Positions 33,066 to 46,111 of a stretch of 64,000 nt of DNA are shown here, piece after piece (within the stretch, counting starts at the first letter, position 1; every line of letters starts with the position of its first letter). The notes beneath the pieces were generated by a model, which saw only the letters and a program-made list of their open reading frames with translations, was not told the DNA's origin and did no database searches. The stretch comes from Mesomycoplasma flocculare ATCC 27399 (lineage in GTDB: Bacteria > Bacillota_I > Bacilli_A > Mycoplasmatales > Metamycoplasmataceae). The position numbers were made by a program, and so were the translations under genes. The DNA lies in the NCBI RefSeq assembly GCF_000815065.1, contig NZ_CP007585.1, positions 558,001 to 622,000 on the forward strand, read 5' to 3'.

Positions 33066-36000
33066 TATTTTATTCAGCTATTTGCTCGCTGGTGGTCTAC
33101 TCGCAACCGCTTCTGCTGGCATTATAGGCGGAATTAAAATTTATTCGAAAAACAACGAACTCGGTGTTTATAATATTGATATACAATCAGATGATAGTTT
33201 TGAAATAAAAGATGATAAACTAGTCTACGCTAATTTTCGTAACTCGCAAGGAGATCGAATTGCTTCCTTTGAAAATTTGGAAAATCCGACAACAATTTTG
33301 CTAGATCCCAAAATAAAATCAGAAAAAAGGCGGTTTTCAGCGGCTGACTTTGCTGATTGATTTGCCGATAATTACAATAGGCAAACACCAATTTTTGAAC
33401 TAAAAATTGGAGCGATGAAATTTGTTAATGAATATTGGGATGCTTTATCGCCTTCTGAATTTGTAAAATATGCTCGCTGATTTACTAAAAATGTCTCCTG
33501 AGGGCCGGATGCCATTACTTTAGAACATTTTGCGCTAAAAAAGGGGGTTACAAGTTCTGGTAATAATTTATTATTAGGCCAACATTCAACAAAACGAAAA
33601 GAGGAAACAAAAATCGAATTCTATCCGGATTCCTTTTTTGGTTCCTTTCCAATATATTCAAACGCTGCTGGAAAAGGTAATGCTAGTGATAATTTAACTT
33701 ATAAAATTTTTCAAAATCCCATTTCTAAAGAATCGCTTGATAAATATTTTGCAACAATCCCGACGCAACAAGTGCTTGCAAATTATGATAAATCCAAGGT
33801 TGTTGCCGGAATTCCTGCTATTGACTTAATTGAAAATAAAGAAATTTATTTTTATGATCTAGTAAAAATTCTAAAAAATTCGTTTAGCGACAACCCAGAA
33901 ATATCAAAAAAATTGGCAGAACTCAAAAACGAGGAAAACTTTTTTGTTTTTGCAAATAAAAAACAAAATTTAGATCTAGTCAAAAAAAAATTCCAATTAG
34001 CAGCTTTAATGCTGTTGCACGAAAAAGAAGTTCAGTTACCCAAAAATTTTCAGCTTAATTTTCCTAAAGATTTTGCAAGAACCCGCCAAATTAAATTAAT
34101 AAAAAATTTAACACCATCTTTAAATGTGCGATTAAAACATGATGAGAATAATATTCCAAAAGGCGAATTTTTACTCGAACTAAATCAACACGAGATTATG
34201 CCGACAAATAAAACTCAAGAAACACCTGAATGACAAACAAATCAAGGCACAAGTTTTCGATTTTCCTTAAATCAAAAAATCAGTTCTGATAGAACTGCAC
34301 TTTTAGTTTCTGAGATTGCAACTAAAATAAACGAGGAAGCCGAAAAAATTGCAAGCAAAGGCTTTTTTGACCTATATAATATTAATCATCCTGTTGGTAA
34401 AACAATTGGTATTTATCAAGAAACACCAGAAAATAGAGTATTTTTACCAATTAATCAAGAACATCCAGCAGCTGAAGCCGAAAATGAATTTTTATCAGAA
34501 TTTGATTCTAACAAATGGTCAATTTACGAAATTATAACTGTCAAAAAATTATCTAATTCACGACTAGAAATTGGGCTTGTTAACAAAAAACAAGCAGGAA
34601 ATACTAAAAAAATAACTTTTGATCTTAATTTACATGATAAAAATTATTCTAAACATCTTAAAGAATTTAACAGTTTTAAAATCGCAATTAATTGAAAGAA
34701 CCGCATAATTCCAAAAATTATTCAGGAAATTGAAGTTTTAAAGGACGGGAAAAACACAACAGTTTATCAACTTTATGGCGAAGTTTTTGATGGCCTTATT
34801 GACAAAGTTTTAAATCACCGAAAAACTAACGGCGAAAATCTTGTTGGGACCTATGTTGACTCAGAAATAGATCCTAAAACTGGACTGAAAAAATACATCA
34901 CGAAATCAGGTAATTATATCGGATATTCTCATTCTTCGCGAATTCCTTATATTGCGCTTTTGAAAGCTTCTTCACCATTTTTTAAAACAACAGGAATTAA
35001 TTATCTTAAATACGTTGGCGCGCACGAATACGGTCATCATCAAACACTAAATTATGCCCAAGATAATTCTGATCCAGAAACAAGTATTGTTATTGGCGCG
35101 CTTTCAACAAATACAGGTGTAGGTTTACAATCTTTTTATAATTTAGATGTGCTTAGATCTTATCTTCAAGCCCGTTCATCAGGTTTGGATCTGCGAAAAT
35201 CAAGCCCAGATTTACAAGCACAAACAAATGGAATTTATCCAAATTTTAGTTTTGATAGAGATAATAAATTCGAGGATGAAAGCAATATTTATGGCTCAAA
35301 AGAAAATGAAACTATTGATAAGTTATTATCAAAGAAAACGCGGCGTTTTTTACAAACAATTAATGGACTAAAAAATGCTGCTGATTTAAGAAAACTAAAA
35401 TTATACGACCTTTTCCTTTTAAACTCAATCGATGTTGAATCAGGAACAATTAACCCTTCAATTGCCGCTGAGTCAAAATTCTTCCGCAATGACTGACAAA
35501 GAAACGAAAATAAAAGAAAAAGTGGTTTTATAAAATCTTCCGATATTAGTGGCTTATTTACAAATTCCTTAGTTGATGGAAAGGGAAATTTACTAGAATT
35601 TGACCGATTAGGTAAGGTTAAAGTTGCTGATTTTAAGGAAAGTGATGATAGAAAAACTTTTAGCGACTTAATTGTAAAAATATTTTTTGATAATGGAAAA
35701 CCAGCGATCGATCCATCAAGTTTTAAAGACCCATCAAGTCTAGCAGAATTAAAAGAAAAAATTGAACAAATTCAGTCAGCTTTTTCCGCTAATCTTGTTA
35801 CAAAATTTGAAAACAATGGTTGAAATTCAAACTCTAAAGGTTTTACTCGTTTTCAGCCTTCAAGTGCTTTATTTGAAACATCACTAAGCGCAATTTTATC
35901 TAATGATGCGGAAAAACAAGGGTTTTATGGCACAATTATCGGTAATAAATTTGAAAACTCAACTGTTGAAATTAAACTACCTGAGCAACTTTTTGATAGC

Positions 36001-39000
36001 CAACATATTCTAACAGCCGTTAAAAGACTAATAAAAAATCCTGAATCTATTCAATTAGGCGAACAATTAGTTCAAAAACAGAAAGAAAAAAAATTATTAA
36101 ATTTTACGACTTTTTTTAATGCTATCATAAATAATCAAGGCTCTGGTTCCAATAAAAACTCAACACAACCCGCAAAAATATTTGAAAAATTATTTAAACC
36201 AACCATAAGTCCAAACGAAAGCAATTTATTTAGCAGCTTAAAAAGCATCACAAACTTTAACGACTCGTTAATTAGAAGAATATCTGTAGCTATTGATCTT
36301 CTTGGGCAAATATATGGGATTTACTTTGATTGGGCTATAAAACAACTTTCGCCAAAAAATGAAGAAAACAGAACAACCCAACCTCAAAGTGCTGCACCTA
36401 AAAAAACTGATGAAGATAACAAAAGTAAAACTACTTTAAAAGGCTATTGAACATTTATTCTCAAAGAGATAATGTGAAATAACTTGGATAAAATTTTCAT
36501 TTTTAAAGATGAAAATAACAAAGAAAATATACCACAATATCTTTTTGCAACCATCCAAAGATTTCATAGACTTTCGCCTGGTTTTATCAATGAAAATTTC
36601 CTTAATTTAACAAATGGCCCAATTTTTGCAAGCAATTATTTAGGAAGATTAATTTCAATAAATGGCAATGAATATTTCCAAAATCCAAAATATAACTTTT
36701 ATGCTTCATTTAATAGTAGCAACGGAAAACACGATCTTATCCTTGATCAAACAGAATTTGATATTAAAAAAGATTTAGCCGACCGCTGAACCTCGCCATT
36801 TGGAAATTTAATAAAATTTAATAAAGTAATTACAAAAAATGCAACTCAAAAATTAAATCCATTTTTTGGTATTGCCCAGGATTTTAAATTTAAAAATATC
36901 TCTGAAAGCGAATTAGATACTTCAAAAATTTATCTTGATGCCTGAGATAAAACTGTTTTTGGATTTGACTATAAAAATAATTATTTTGGATACCAAAACC
37001 AACAAAATGAGACTGAATTTTCGAACCTTGCGGATTTTCTTGAGTTTGTCTCAATTGACCCTTTCGCCTTACAAATAGTTAAAAATAATGACCAATTTAT
37101 CCGTAATTGAGATCTTGATTATGTCAATACTAAATTTAATTTATATAAATATGCATATGATAACCTGCAAAAAGACAAATACACACCCAAAACGAACAAA
37201 AATAACCAATTAACCTGAAATAAAAAGGCAAAATGTAACGAAATAATTGAAAAACTTTTAACTAATTTTGATATCTCTAAAGAAAAATTGGAAGAAAATT
37301 TACAAAAATACGCAAATTTTCTAATGGAAGCTTTTGAGAAATCAACACTTAACTTGCTAATTAAAAATTCTAAGATTGAAAACAAAAATATTGACCATTT
37401 ATTTTTATCTTCGGTTGGATTTATGGGATTTAAAAATTTTGCTCGTAAAACAAGGGATAATTTACCGGCAACAAAATTTGGGAAACTCACAAATTTAGAT
37501 CGTATTAAAAATGCCGAAACTCCTTGGCTAAATTTTGGTTCATTCCAAGAAAATAATTCACTAGTTTTTGATAATGAAACATTTCTTAACGATGATCTTA
37601 AAAATTCAAATAAATCTGAAGTCTACAAATGAATTTTAGAATTCCTTAAAGAAAAAAATATCAAATTTAAAGATATTGACTTATTTAGGCTGCAATATTT
37701 AGTTGGAACAAAAATTTTTATTGACTATACATATCAAGATATAAATAATCAAATTCAGCGCATGAATACAGATCTTGAACTATCTTGATTGCGCTCAAAA
37801 AATTTGGCTAGAAATGAAACACAACCCGATAACTTTTTTAGTAATTATGTATATAATTTCCCCGAATCGCTAACACGAGACTTTGTTCAGATACATTATT
37901 CTCCAAGTAGCGAAAATCTTGATAATATCTCCCCATTATTTAGAAATATTTCTGAGGCAAACACTGGAAATGAATATTTTGTTGACAGTATTTACACTCG
38001 TAAATGAATAAAAAATTTCATTCCGGCTTTTGATATCACACAAGCATACTCACAAACCTTGTACTCACAATTTAGTAATTATTTCTTAACTAATTTCGTC
38101 ATTTCACAAAACAAAGAAAACCTCGATAAATTATATGAAAATTTAACAAATGCACTCCAAACTGCGCAAAACAAGAATTTATATCAAAAAGTAAATGAAA
38201 TTTCTGCTAAAGAAAAAAATGAAATTGAAAAAATTATTACCACAAGCGAAAAACCTGAAAAATTTATTGATAAGATCCTGCAAGAAATTGAAAATAAGAA
38301 AAAAATTAACGAGATTTCTAATTTATATCGTAAACAAAAAAATGAACTTTTTAGTGAAATAATAATTGAAATCAACCAAATTATGAAAAATTTTAAAGGC
38401 GAACTCGGAAATTATTCAAATTATTATGGCTCAAATATTCAACCTGTTGTAGGAAATAATACTTGAAGAAATGGATATATTAACAAAAATGTGGCGGAAA
38501 ATAACGGCTTTTTTAAAGACAGATTTCAAAGAAAGGTGCTTGATTGGGAATTATATGATGATAATTTAGAGCCTGTAATCGACCCTAATATAAGAATTAC
38601 TAACCTAAAAGGGGAAAAAGTTAACAATCGAGCCGAAGCTTTTTGATACTATTCATTAAAATCACAAGGAGTGGGCTCAAGAACAGTTTCAGGAATATGA
38701 CGCGATTCAAAACAGGATAAAGTTGCGTTTTGAGGATTTCTTCGAAATCAGGATGCTGATAAAGTTCATTATTTGACATTTGAAGATGAAATTACAAAAC
38801 AAAAATATCACGTTCATTTGATAAAACAGGGCACAAATAATATTTTCTACCTTAAAAGACAAGCTGATCTTTCGACAAAATGAACACTTGAAAATGAGGG
38901 TTATAAATCATGACTATCTTCATGGTCAATTATTGGAGAATTTAAAAACGCTCTTCTAAGACCTGGAATTTCAGGACTTAGAAAGTTCAGAATTTATTTC

Positions 39001-39153
39001 TCTGATGAAAAAAAACAAGAAATTAAAGGCCTATTTACATTAGGATCATCTAAATTCATAGCTGAAAACGGTAAAAATTACCAACTTGCTCCAACTTATA
39101 TAGAAAAAAATAAAAATGAAAACTATCTTATAATCAGGCCACAATTTAAATAG
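33052..39153 (+). CDS. PDxFFG protein, large surface protein with HEYGH motif
   Basis: This 2033-residue protein has an N-terminal signal-anchor (NILFSYLLAGGLLATASAGI). The motif PDSFFG is at residues 192-197, which places it in the mycoplasma family named PDxFFG. Residues 658-662 read HEYGH (in YVGAHEYGHHQTLNYAQ), the HExxH zinc-protease signature. The rest is Asn/Lys-rich with coiled parts near residues 1690-1790. About thirty UGA Trp codons interrupt it under the standard code. Its place between oppF and oppA, overlapping oppF, suggests it feeds peptides to the importer; that role is inference. Confidence 0.85.
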
Positions 39154-39162
39154 GTGTAGAAT

Positions 39163-41841
39163 ATGAAAAAAATAAAAAACCTCTTAATTTTAAACACTTT
39201 TTTACCAATTTCGGTTGTTAGCTTTGTTTCTTGTGTAAACGCACTTGAAAAAAATCAGGCCGAATTTGACTTTGGAATTGCTACCCCAACAATTAACACA
39301 CTAAATTATGTAAAAAATAATTCCTCACACAAAATTTTAAACTCTCTTGTTGAGTCTTTTGTAAAACCTGGGCCTTCAGCTTCAAAATCTTATGGCGCAA
39401 AACTTAATCTACCTACAATTTCCTTGCAATTATACAACACAAATTTGCCTTCATCAAGTGGTGAAGAAATTATGAAAACTCCGACAGAAATTTACTATGA
39501 TGGGACTTCATATCAAATTAGCGATTTTGGCATGACTGCAGGGGTTATTTCGCCTTCTAGCGGTAACCAAAGATCATTTATCGGCATTCAAAATGACAGC
39601 CAGTCAATTGTTTCAACCACAATTTTTCTAAACAAAGGCGCTTCAAAATGGTCAAATAAGCAACCTGTTGTTGCACAAAATTTTATTGATTATATTCTTT
39701 ATGTTTTAAATATTAACATCGCCTCACCTAATTTAGTTAAAACTTTATCATTAAATATTAAAAATGCTCAGCAAATAATATCCCTGCAACAAGATTATGT
39801 CTCCAAATTTGGCAATCCATATCGAAACCCTTTCGGGCAAAGAAGTTATAAAAAAAATCCTAAAACAGGCAAAGTAGGTCTTGATTTTGATCAAAAAATT
39901 TTTCAGTCTCAAAATAATGGGGATGAAGAATTTGTAAAACAATTTGCGCAACTTTCGCAAAATTTTGGAATGTATACAGGTCAAGTTTTTGAACAAATGA
40001 CAAACAAAGAGGCTGTCGAGCTTGTCAAGGCTAATTTTGCTTTAAATCCTGATTTTAACTATAAATCCAAAGAGATTTATACAATTCAAGATGGTAAAAA
40101 AACAACTATTAAATTAACGAGAAACCCTTTTTTAGACCCTAGCCAAATTTTTGATGGACCAAATTTAACTCCACGCTATGATTTTCTTCCTGGTGATGAA
40201 TTTGGTCTTAGAATCCAATTCGAGGATTCTGGCGCAAAAAAATTTATAAATTTATTTCGACTAATTATAGCTCCTGAAATTTTATTACCAATTAACCGCG
40301 AATTTGTCGAAATAGACGCTGGTGGAATCGATAATTTTGGAAATGATCTTTCAAAATTTTTAACAAACGGGCCTTTTGAAATATCAGACCTTAATTTGGG
40401 TTCGCAAGGTTCAATGATTTTAACTAAAAAACAAAGTTATTATTCTTCTAATAAAACAATCCCAAGCAAAATTAAGGTATTTTTTGCGGACCAACCGGAA
40501 CTTTTATCATCGCTTTTTTTAGATGGTTATATTGCCAAAACAAAAATTCCCTCAACTTTTCAATCTAAATTCTGATCTGACAACCGGACAAAAAAATACA
40601 TGCAAAAACAGAGTGGTTATGGAACAATTGGAATTCAAATCAATCTTGATAATGTCAAAAAAGGAAATTCTTGATTACAGGATCCTGACCTGCGCCGGGC
40701 TCTTTTTTACGGAATTAACCGAGTCGATCTTCTAAATTTATACGGACTTGATCATTCTTTCACCCAAACTACATGGTCAAATTTTGAAAATATTCTTACT
40801 GCTCGTGGCTATCCACTTGAAACATTTCTCGGAGATAAAAACTATAAATCTGAAGTTAGTGACAAAAATGGCAATAAAATAGAATTCCCTTTGTTAGCTC
40901 AGGATTATAAAAACCATTTGGCAAAAGATGTTTGATTTGAATCTGCGCCACGAAAGGATAATTCTTTTAATATAGAAGTATCAAAATTTTTCCTGGACCG
41001 GTTTAGAAAAAAATATCCTAATCTTGAAAAAGTAAAACTAAATTTTATCTATAAAGATGATAACGAAGAAAAAGTTGCCACTGGTTTACAAGACATTTTA
41101 TTACGGAATACAAATAATTTTATACAAATTGACCCAAACAGACTTCCTGATGGAATTTACCAACAGCGGCTTTCAAAAGGCGAATTTGACCTTACAATAA
41201 AAAATTTTGATTTTTTTAACATTGGGAGCTCAGAGCCTCATTCTTATATTAAAGCATTTTTTAACGCAGATGAAATTTCGCCAACTAATAATAAATTTAC
41301 GGGTCTAGAATCAAATCCTGCCGGTTCGCTAACTTATTGGAAAATGTGAAATTCAATAAGCAATAAAAAAAAGGAAGATCTAATTTCAAGACTTAAAATC
41401 TCTCGTATTTATTTAGAAAAATTCCAAGATTTAATAACTAGAAAAATTAAACTCGATGATCAAAAAAAACCGGTTTTTAAAGAAGTTTTTCTTGATCACG
41501 ACCAAAAAGCGAGAGCTTTGGATATTAACAAAAAACCAATTTTAGTCCCTGAATTTACCGAAAGTCTTGATCAGTATAACGCTCGGCTTGATGCGTTTTT
41601 TAACGGAGTTTTTACAGAACAAGAAAAAAAGGAGGGTTGAACACAGAATAAAGTCTTTGATTTTGTTGTTGTTTTTGAAAAAATTATCCGCGAATTCGTT
41701 CCAATTATTCCTATTATGGAAGTCGACACACACTGAATTATTAACAGAATTCGTGCCGGAGAAGGCAATTCATTCCAATATGCATTTGATGTAGAAAATA
41801 TTAAGGTCAATTTTTTGACTCCCGAAGACGGTAAGGATTAG
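39163..41841 (+). CDS. oppA: OppA-like oligopeptide-binding lipoprotein
   Basis: This is the substrate-binding component of the Opp system. The lipoprotein signal ends in VSFVSCVNA with Cys24. The SBP_bac_5 hallmark QDPDLRRALFYGINRVDLL lies near residue 510, and LTNGPFEISDLN near residue 405. At 892 residues it is much longer than typical OppA (about 540), as known in other mycoplasmas. It crosses UGA Trp codons at 40573 and later, and ends at TAG 41839. A strong terminator follows. Confidence 0.88.
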
Positions 41842-41855
41842 TTTTTTCTTATACC

Positions 41856-41901
41856 AAAATTTAAAAAAGCGCTATAAATTTATAGCACTTTTTTAAATTT
41901 T
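41856..41901. terminator. Bidirectional terminator between oppA and mtlF
   Basis: A 46-bp near-perfect palindrome with a single mismatched pair (41870/41887), built on GCTATAAATTTATAGC with A-runs on the left and T-runs on the right. It sits between convergent genes, so it should stop transcription from both sides. Confidence 0.85.
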
Positions 41902-41982
41902 GTTGGAAAGGTTTATAATTTTTTAGCAGCCTCTAAAAGTGTAAAATATTAACTTATTAAAAAACTGTTAGCTAAAAAAATG

Positions 41983-42411
41983 TTAGCTAGTGTTAATTCA
42001 TACAAGAATTTTTTCTTTTGTTAAATAGGGGTCATTCATAATTGATTCAACTTTTTCTTTTTGGATAAATGCAAGCCCGATTTTTTGAATATAATTAATT
42101 TGTTCAGAACTTTTAACAGCAAGCCCAATAATAAATTTAATATGTTGCCCGTCCCATTCAAGTGTGTTTTTTAGGTGAATTATTTGCATACAATTTTGAA
42201 AAACCAACCCGCTTCCTTCATAGGTTCCGTGCACTAAAGCAAGATAATTTCCTAGTGCAACAGAAGATTCGAAATCTCGTTTTTCCATTGATTCTAAATA
42301 TTCAAGGTTACAACAATTTTTTTTCATAAAAATTTTAATTAGCGTTTCAAATGCTTGTTTTTTTGAAGTAATTACTTGATTTAACAAAATATTTTCAACT
42401 TTTAAATTCAT
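41983..42411 (-). CDS. mtlF: PTS mannitol-type EIIA
   Basis: EIIA passes phosphate from HPr to the mannitol EIIB. The active-site His is in ALVHGTYEG. The TGA at 41998-42000 is Trp; the frame continues WINTS to a TAA at 41983, giving 142 residues. It is third in the operon mtlA-mtlD-mtlF. The gene is separate from mtlA, unlike the fused E. coli form. Confidence 0.88.
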
Positions 42412-42417
42412 TTTAAT

Positions 42418-43503
42418 TTACCTTTTTTGCTTTTGATAGAAATTAAGCACTAATTTAATCTCTTGATTATCTAAATTTGTATAGTTTTTTAGAAAAACTT
42501 GTGGATTTGTCGCTAATTTTTCCCTCATTTCTACTGCTTGCGCGTCAGATTTTCAGTCAAAATTAAGGATATTTGCAAAGGTTTTATAAATAATATTTAA
42601 TTCAGCAGTGTTTAATTTTGCCCTTTTTGCATATTTTAATAGCAAATCAAATCTTTCGTTTTTTGAAATTTTAGTGACCGGATTTCGGCAAACACGCACT
42701 ACTGGGTCTTGCAAAACAGGATTTTTAAATCTTTTTATTATGTTTTTAAAGTAAATATCAATTTCTTCATCTGACATTAAGGAATTTTCAAACAAAATTA
42801 CCTTTTGCAAGACGTTTTTTAGTTGATTAACATAACTTTGTATAATTTCTGAATTTAAAGCTTCATGAATAAAATTAATTTTTAAAATATAGGCAAAATA
42901 AGCAATCCCTGAATGTAAAGTGTTAACAAAAAATAATTTCCGAAGTATAAAAAAGTCTAAATTTTGCAAATATTTTACACCTTTTAGTCTTATTTTTTGA
43001 TTTTTGTCTTCTAGTATAATTTCTGAAAATGTTTCAGTATAAACGTTTAAATCATCTGAATTAGGGACTATTTGATCTATTGTTGTATCAACAAAATCTC
43101 AAAATTGACAGTTTCCTAAAATAGACTTAAAATAAGAACTAACTCTAAACCCGTTTTCAAAACAAATAATCTGTTTATCTTTTTGGTTTATTTTTGCAAG
43201 TTTTGCAAAAATTGGCTCTAAAAAAATTAAATTTTTAGCGCCAACAGAAGTTGAAATTATCTCGGATTCTTTTAGTTCTTTTAATAGATTATTTTCATCT
43301 TTTAAATTAATTGCAAAAAAACTCCTTATTTTATATTTTTCTCCATTTTCAAAATTAATAACATAATAAAAACCTTTTTTATTCAAATTGTCAATTAAAT
43401 TTTGGTTGATATCAACAAAAACAATTTCAAATTTGTTTTGTCGATAAAGTTTTGCAATTAAACCTCGACCGATATTTCCTACTCCAAAATGGACAACTTT
43501 CAT
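42418..43503 (-). CDS. mtlD: Mannitol-1-phosphate 5-dehydrogenase
   Basis: MtlD oxidises mannitol 1-phosphate to fructose 6-phosphate with NAD. The Rossmann start is MKVVHFGVGNIGRGLIAKLY. The middle has NTLHSGIAYFAY, with the His of the catalytic region. UGA Trp codons follow GNCQF and ILNFD, so the 361-residue frame is split under the standard code. Length is near the family's 380. It overlaps mtlA at TAATG and is 6 bp from mtlF. Confidence 0.92.
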
Positions 43504-44975
43504 TACAATTTTCCTTCTTTTTCTCTAGTTTTTTTTATTTCTAATGCTATATTTTCGTAGGATTTTTTATCTAAAAATTGCGTTAAGACAATAATTTTTG
43601 CTGTTTGATTTTTTGCTCTTACACGATCTTTTAAACTTTGGATTGTTATTATAATTTCTTCTTTTCCAGTTAGATCAAAAATTGCTAAATTTGAAATTTC
43701 TACATTTAAAATATTATTTTCTTTTAAAATTTTTCCTAAAATTGACGCGGCCATAACTGATGAGCCCATTCCAGCATCGCAAGCAAAAACTATTTTCTCT
43801 CAACTTATCTCGGTTTTATTTGTGTTTTCATTATATACTTTTTTGTTTTTGTTTATTTTTTTATCTTTTTCTACCAAAAATTTCTTTTTTTCCACGTTTT
43901 TATTCAAAAGCCGTAGTAAAAAATTAATACTTAAGGCACTAATTAAACTAACTATAGTTGATCCAAAAATAGCAATTGTAAGGCCGATTAACGAATTAGT
44001 AGATTTTTCAACTTGAATATATTGGGCAATAATTGAACCTGGGGATACTGGAGCAAGTGCTCCAACGTTAAAAATTTGGAAAATTGTATTACCAAAAATT
44101 CCACCAGCTATTAGCGCTAAAATTAAAATTGGTTTTAAAAGCGCAAAAGGAAAATAAACCTCGTGAATTCCACCAAAAAAATGAATTGGAATAGAAGAAG
44201 TTGCCTGTGCTTTTGTAGTTTCTTGCTTCGAAAATATTAGATAAAAAAGCAAAATTCCTAGCCCAGGCCCAGGATTTGATTCTAATAAAAATAAAATAGA
44301 CTTACCTGTTTCGTTTACCTGAAGTGCTCCTAATGTTGTAAAAACACCGTGATTTATAGCATTATTTAGAAAAAGAATTTTTGCAGGCTCGATAATTAAA
44401 GCTATTAATGGATATAATTTATACTCTCCCATTTTTGCCGTTAAAAATCCAAGCGATTTAATAAAATAACCAACCAAATAAATCGATAAATAATAAACAG
44501 GGAAGAGAAGAACAAAGCCTAAAAGTCCAAGATAAAAATTATTGATTAACATTTGATAGCCACTTGGAATTTTTTGAATTCAAAATTTTTCACTATGCTT
44601 TAAAATTAAGGCGGAAATTGGACCAAAAAGCATAACAGAAACCAACATCGGTGCTGTTCCGCCAGTAATTTTTATGAAAATTTCTGATTGCCCAGAGGCA
44701 ACTGCGGCGATTGCAATTATTCCAGCAATTGCTCCGCCGCGTAATTTATAAATTTTATACCCACCAAGAAAACAAATTAAAATTGGAATTACATAAACAA
44801 TTCCGAACCCAACCATTGTTGCAAGTTCTTGATTTGGCGCTCAACCAGTCGGAATAAAAAATGAAGTTAACAATCCTCAGGCAATAAAAACGCCAATAAG
44901 CGGCATAATCATTTGCCCTAAAAGTGAGCCGAATGCCTGAATTTTAGTTTTAAGTGTTTTGACCAAATTAGCCAT
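43503..44975 (-). CDS. mtlA: PTS mannitol-type permease, EIICB
   Basis: MtlA transports and phosphorylates mannitol. The 490 residues comprise a membrane EIIC part with GGAIAGIIAIAAVA and FGGIHEVYFPF segments, then a lysine-rich linker near residues 340-390, and EIIB with Cys in FACDAGMGSSVMAAS. The start at 44975 follows AAGGAGA. UGA Trp codons occur at four or more places. EIIA is encoded separately by mtlF. Confidence 0.92.
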
Positions 44976-44994
44976 AAAATCTCCTTTTTTTTGG

Positions 44995-45000
44995 TATAAT
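44995..45000 (+). promoter_or_regulatory. Extended -10 promoter of the RpiR regulator
   Basis: TGGTATAAT gives an extended -10 (TGN before TATAAT), ending 8 bp before the regulator's ATG. No ribosome-binding site lies between, so the transcript may be leaderless. Only 33 bp separate this gene from mtlA, so any operator for both must lie here or inside the coding ends. Confidence 0.5.
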
Positions 45001-45008
45001 TTTTAAAA

Positions 45009-45788
45009 ATGAGTATTAATTTAATTAATCAACTTTCATTGTTATTAAAACAAAATCGGAATTTTATTGATAAGGAAATCGCCGGTTTTTTGCTTTCAAA
45101 TATTGAAAAAATAATGTCCTTAAAATTAAAAATAATTGCCGAAAACGCAAATTGTTCAACTGCTTCAGTTATAAAATTTTGTAAAAAACTAGGTTTTAAG
45201 GGGCTAAAAGATTTATTACCAGCTCTGGATCGTAATTATTCATACTTAAATTTCCAAAATAAACGTTATTCTGAGAACAAAATTAACCAAAAAAATCAAA
45301 TTTTAAGTAAATATCATATGATGATAATGAATAATCTTGATAAAATTTATAATCTAAACTATAATTCGATGATAAAATTTGTAAAATTATTACAAAAAAC
45401 TCGACATATAATGCTTTTTGGGAAAGGTTCAAATTTAGAATCTATCAATATTTTTGCAAATTATTTATCAAAATTACAATATCATATCGATTATCATTAT
45501 GATTTTGAAGTTCAGCAAAAATGGACTGAAAAATCAATCGATTCAAGTGTTTGTATTTTTTTTAGTTTCTCCGGAATGCATTCAATAATTGATGAATTAG
45601 TTAGTAAAATGAGAGCAAAAAGTTGCATAATTGTCTCTTTTACTGGAAATTTTGAAAGTAATTTATATAAGCAATCTTTAATTAGTTTTTTAACTTTTAA
45701 AAATGAAGATGTTCTTGAAAACCACACTTCTGCACGTATTTCTTTTATATATTTAGTAATGCAAATTATTAATTTGCTGAAAAATTAG
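45009..45788 (+). CDS. RpiR-family transcriptional regulator
   Basis: RpiR regulators have an N-terminal helix-turn-helix and a C-terminal SIS domain that binds phosphosugars. The HTH is near residues 35-65 (IIAENANCSTASVIKFCKKL, GFKGLKDL). The SIS part begins around residue 120 (KTRHIMLFGKGSNLESINIF) and includes CIFFSFSGMHSIIDEL. It is 259 residues long and divergent from the mannitol operon, so mannitol or a related sugar phosphate is the likely signal; this is inference. Confidence 0.88.
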   Translation: MSINLINQLSLLLKQNRNFIDKEIAGFLLSNIEKIMSLKLKIIAENANCSTASVIKFCKKLGFKGLKDLLPALDRNYSYLNFQNKRYSENKINQKNQILSKYHMMIMNNLDKIYNLNYNSMIKFVKLLQKTRHIMLFGKGSNLESINIFANYLSKLQYHIDYHYDFEVQQKWTEKSIDSSVCIFFSFSGMHSIIDELVSKMRAKSCIIVSFTGNFESNLYKQSLISFLTFKNEDVLENHTSARISFIYLVMQIINLLKN

Positions 45789-46111
45789 TCGGTATTTTTT
45801 GTATACCACAATCAATTTTAAGTTTTTAAAAGGATAATTTAAGTTTTTAAAATTAATTTTACAAAAAGTAATTTTTATTTCTTTTTTATTTTAAATTTTT
45901 TTAAAAAATAAAAAAAGACTAATTCACTTTAACATTTTATGTTAATTTGAATTAGTCTTTAAATTAAAAAAATTTTCTAATTTTTAAAACCAACAAAAGG
46001 TAGCAATTTAAAAATTATACTTTAATTTATAGTGTTTTTTATTTTTGGAGCATTAAAATTTTAAAAATATAAATAGATAATTTTTTTATAGTAAATTTGA
46101 AAAAATCATTC
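45789..46111. other. Intergenic region between rpiR and ulaA
   Basis: This 323-bp gap between convergent genes contains the terminator at 45914-45960 and otherwise only A/T runs. No ORF or RNA gene is visible. Confidence 0.6.
45914..45960. terminator. Bidirectional terminator, rpiR and ula operon
   Basis: An imperfect palindrome with outer 13-bp arms (AAAGACTAATTCA / TGAATTAGTCTTT) and inner 6-bp arms (TAACAT / ATGTTA) around a TTT loop. On the minus strand it is followed by a long T-rich run, so it fits best as the end of the ula operon, and can serve rpiR as well. Confidence 0.75.
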
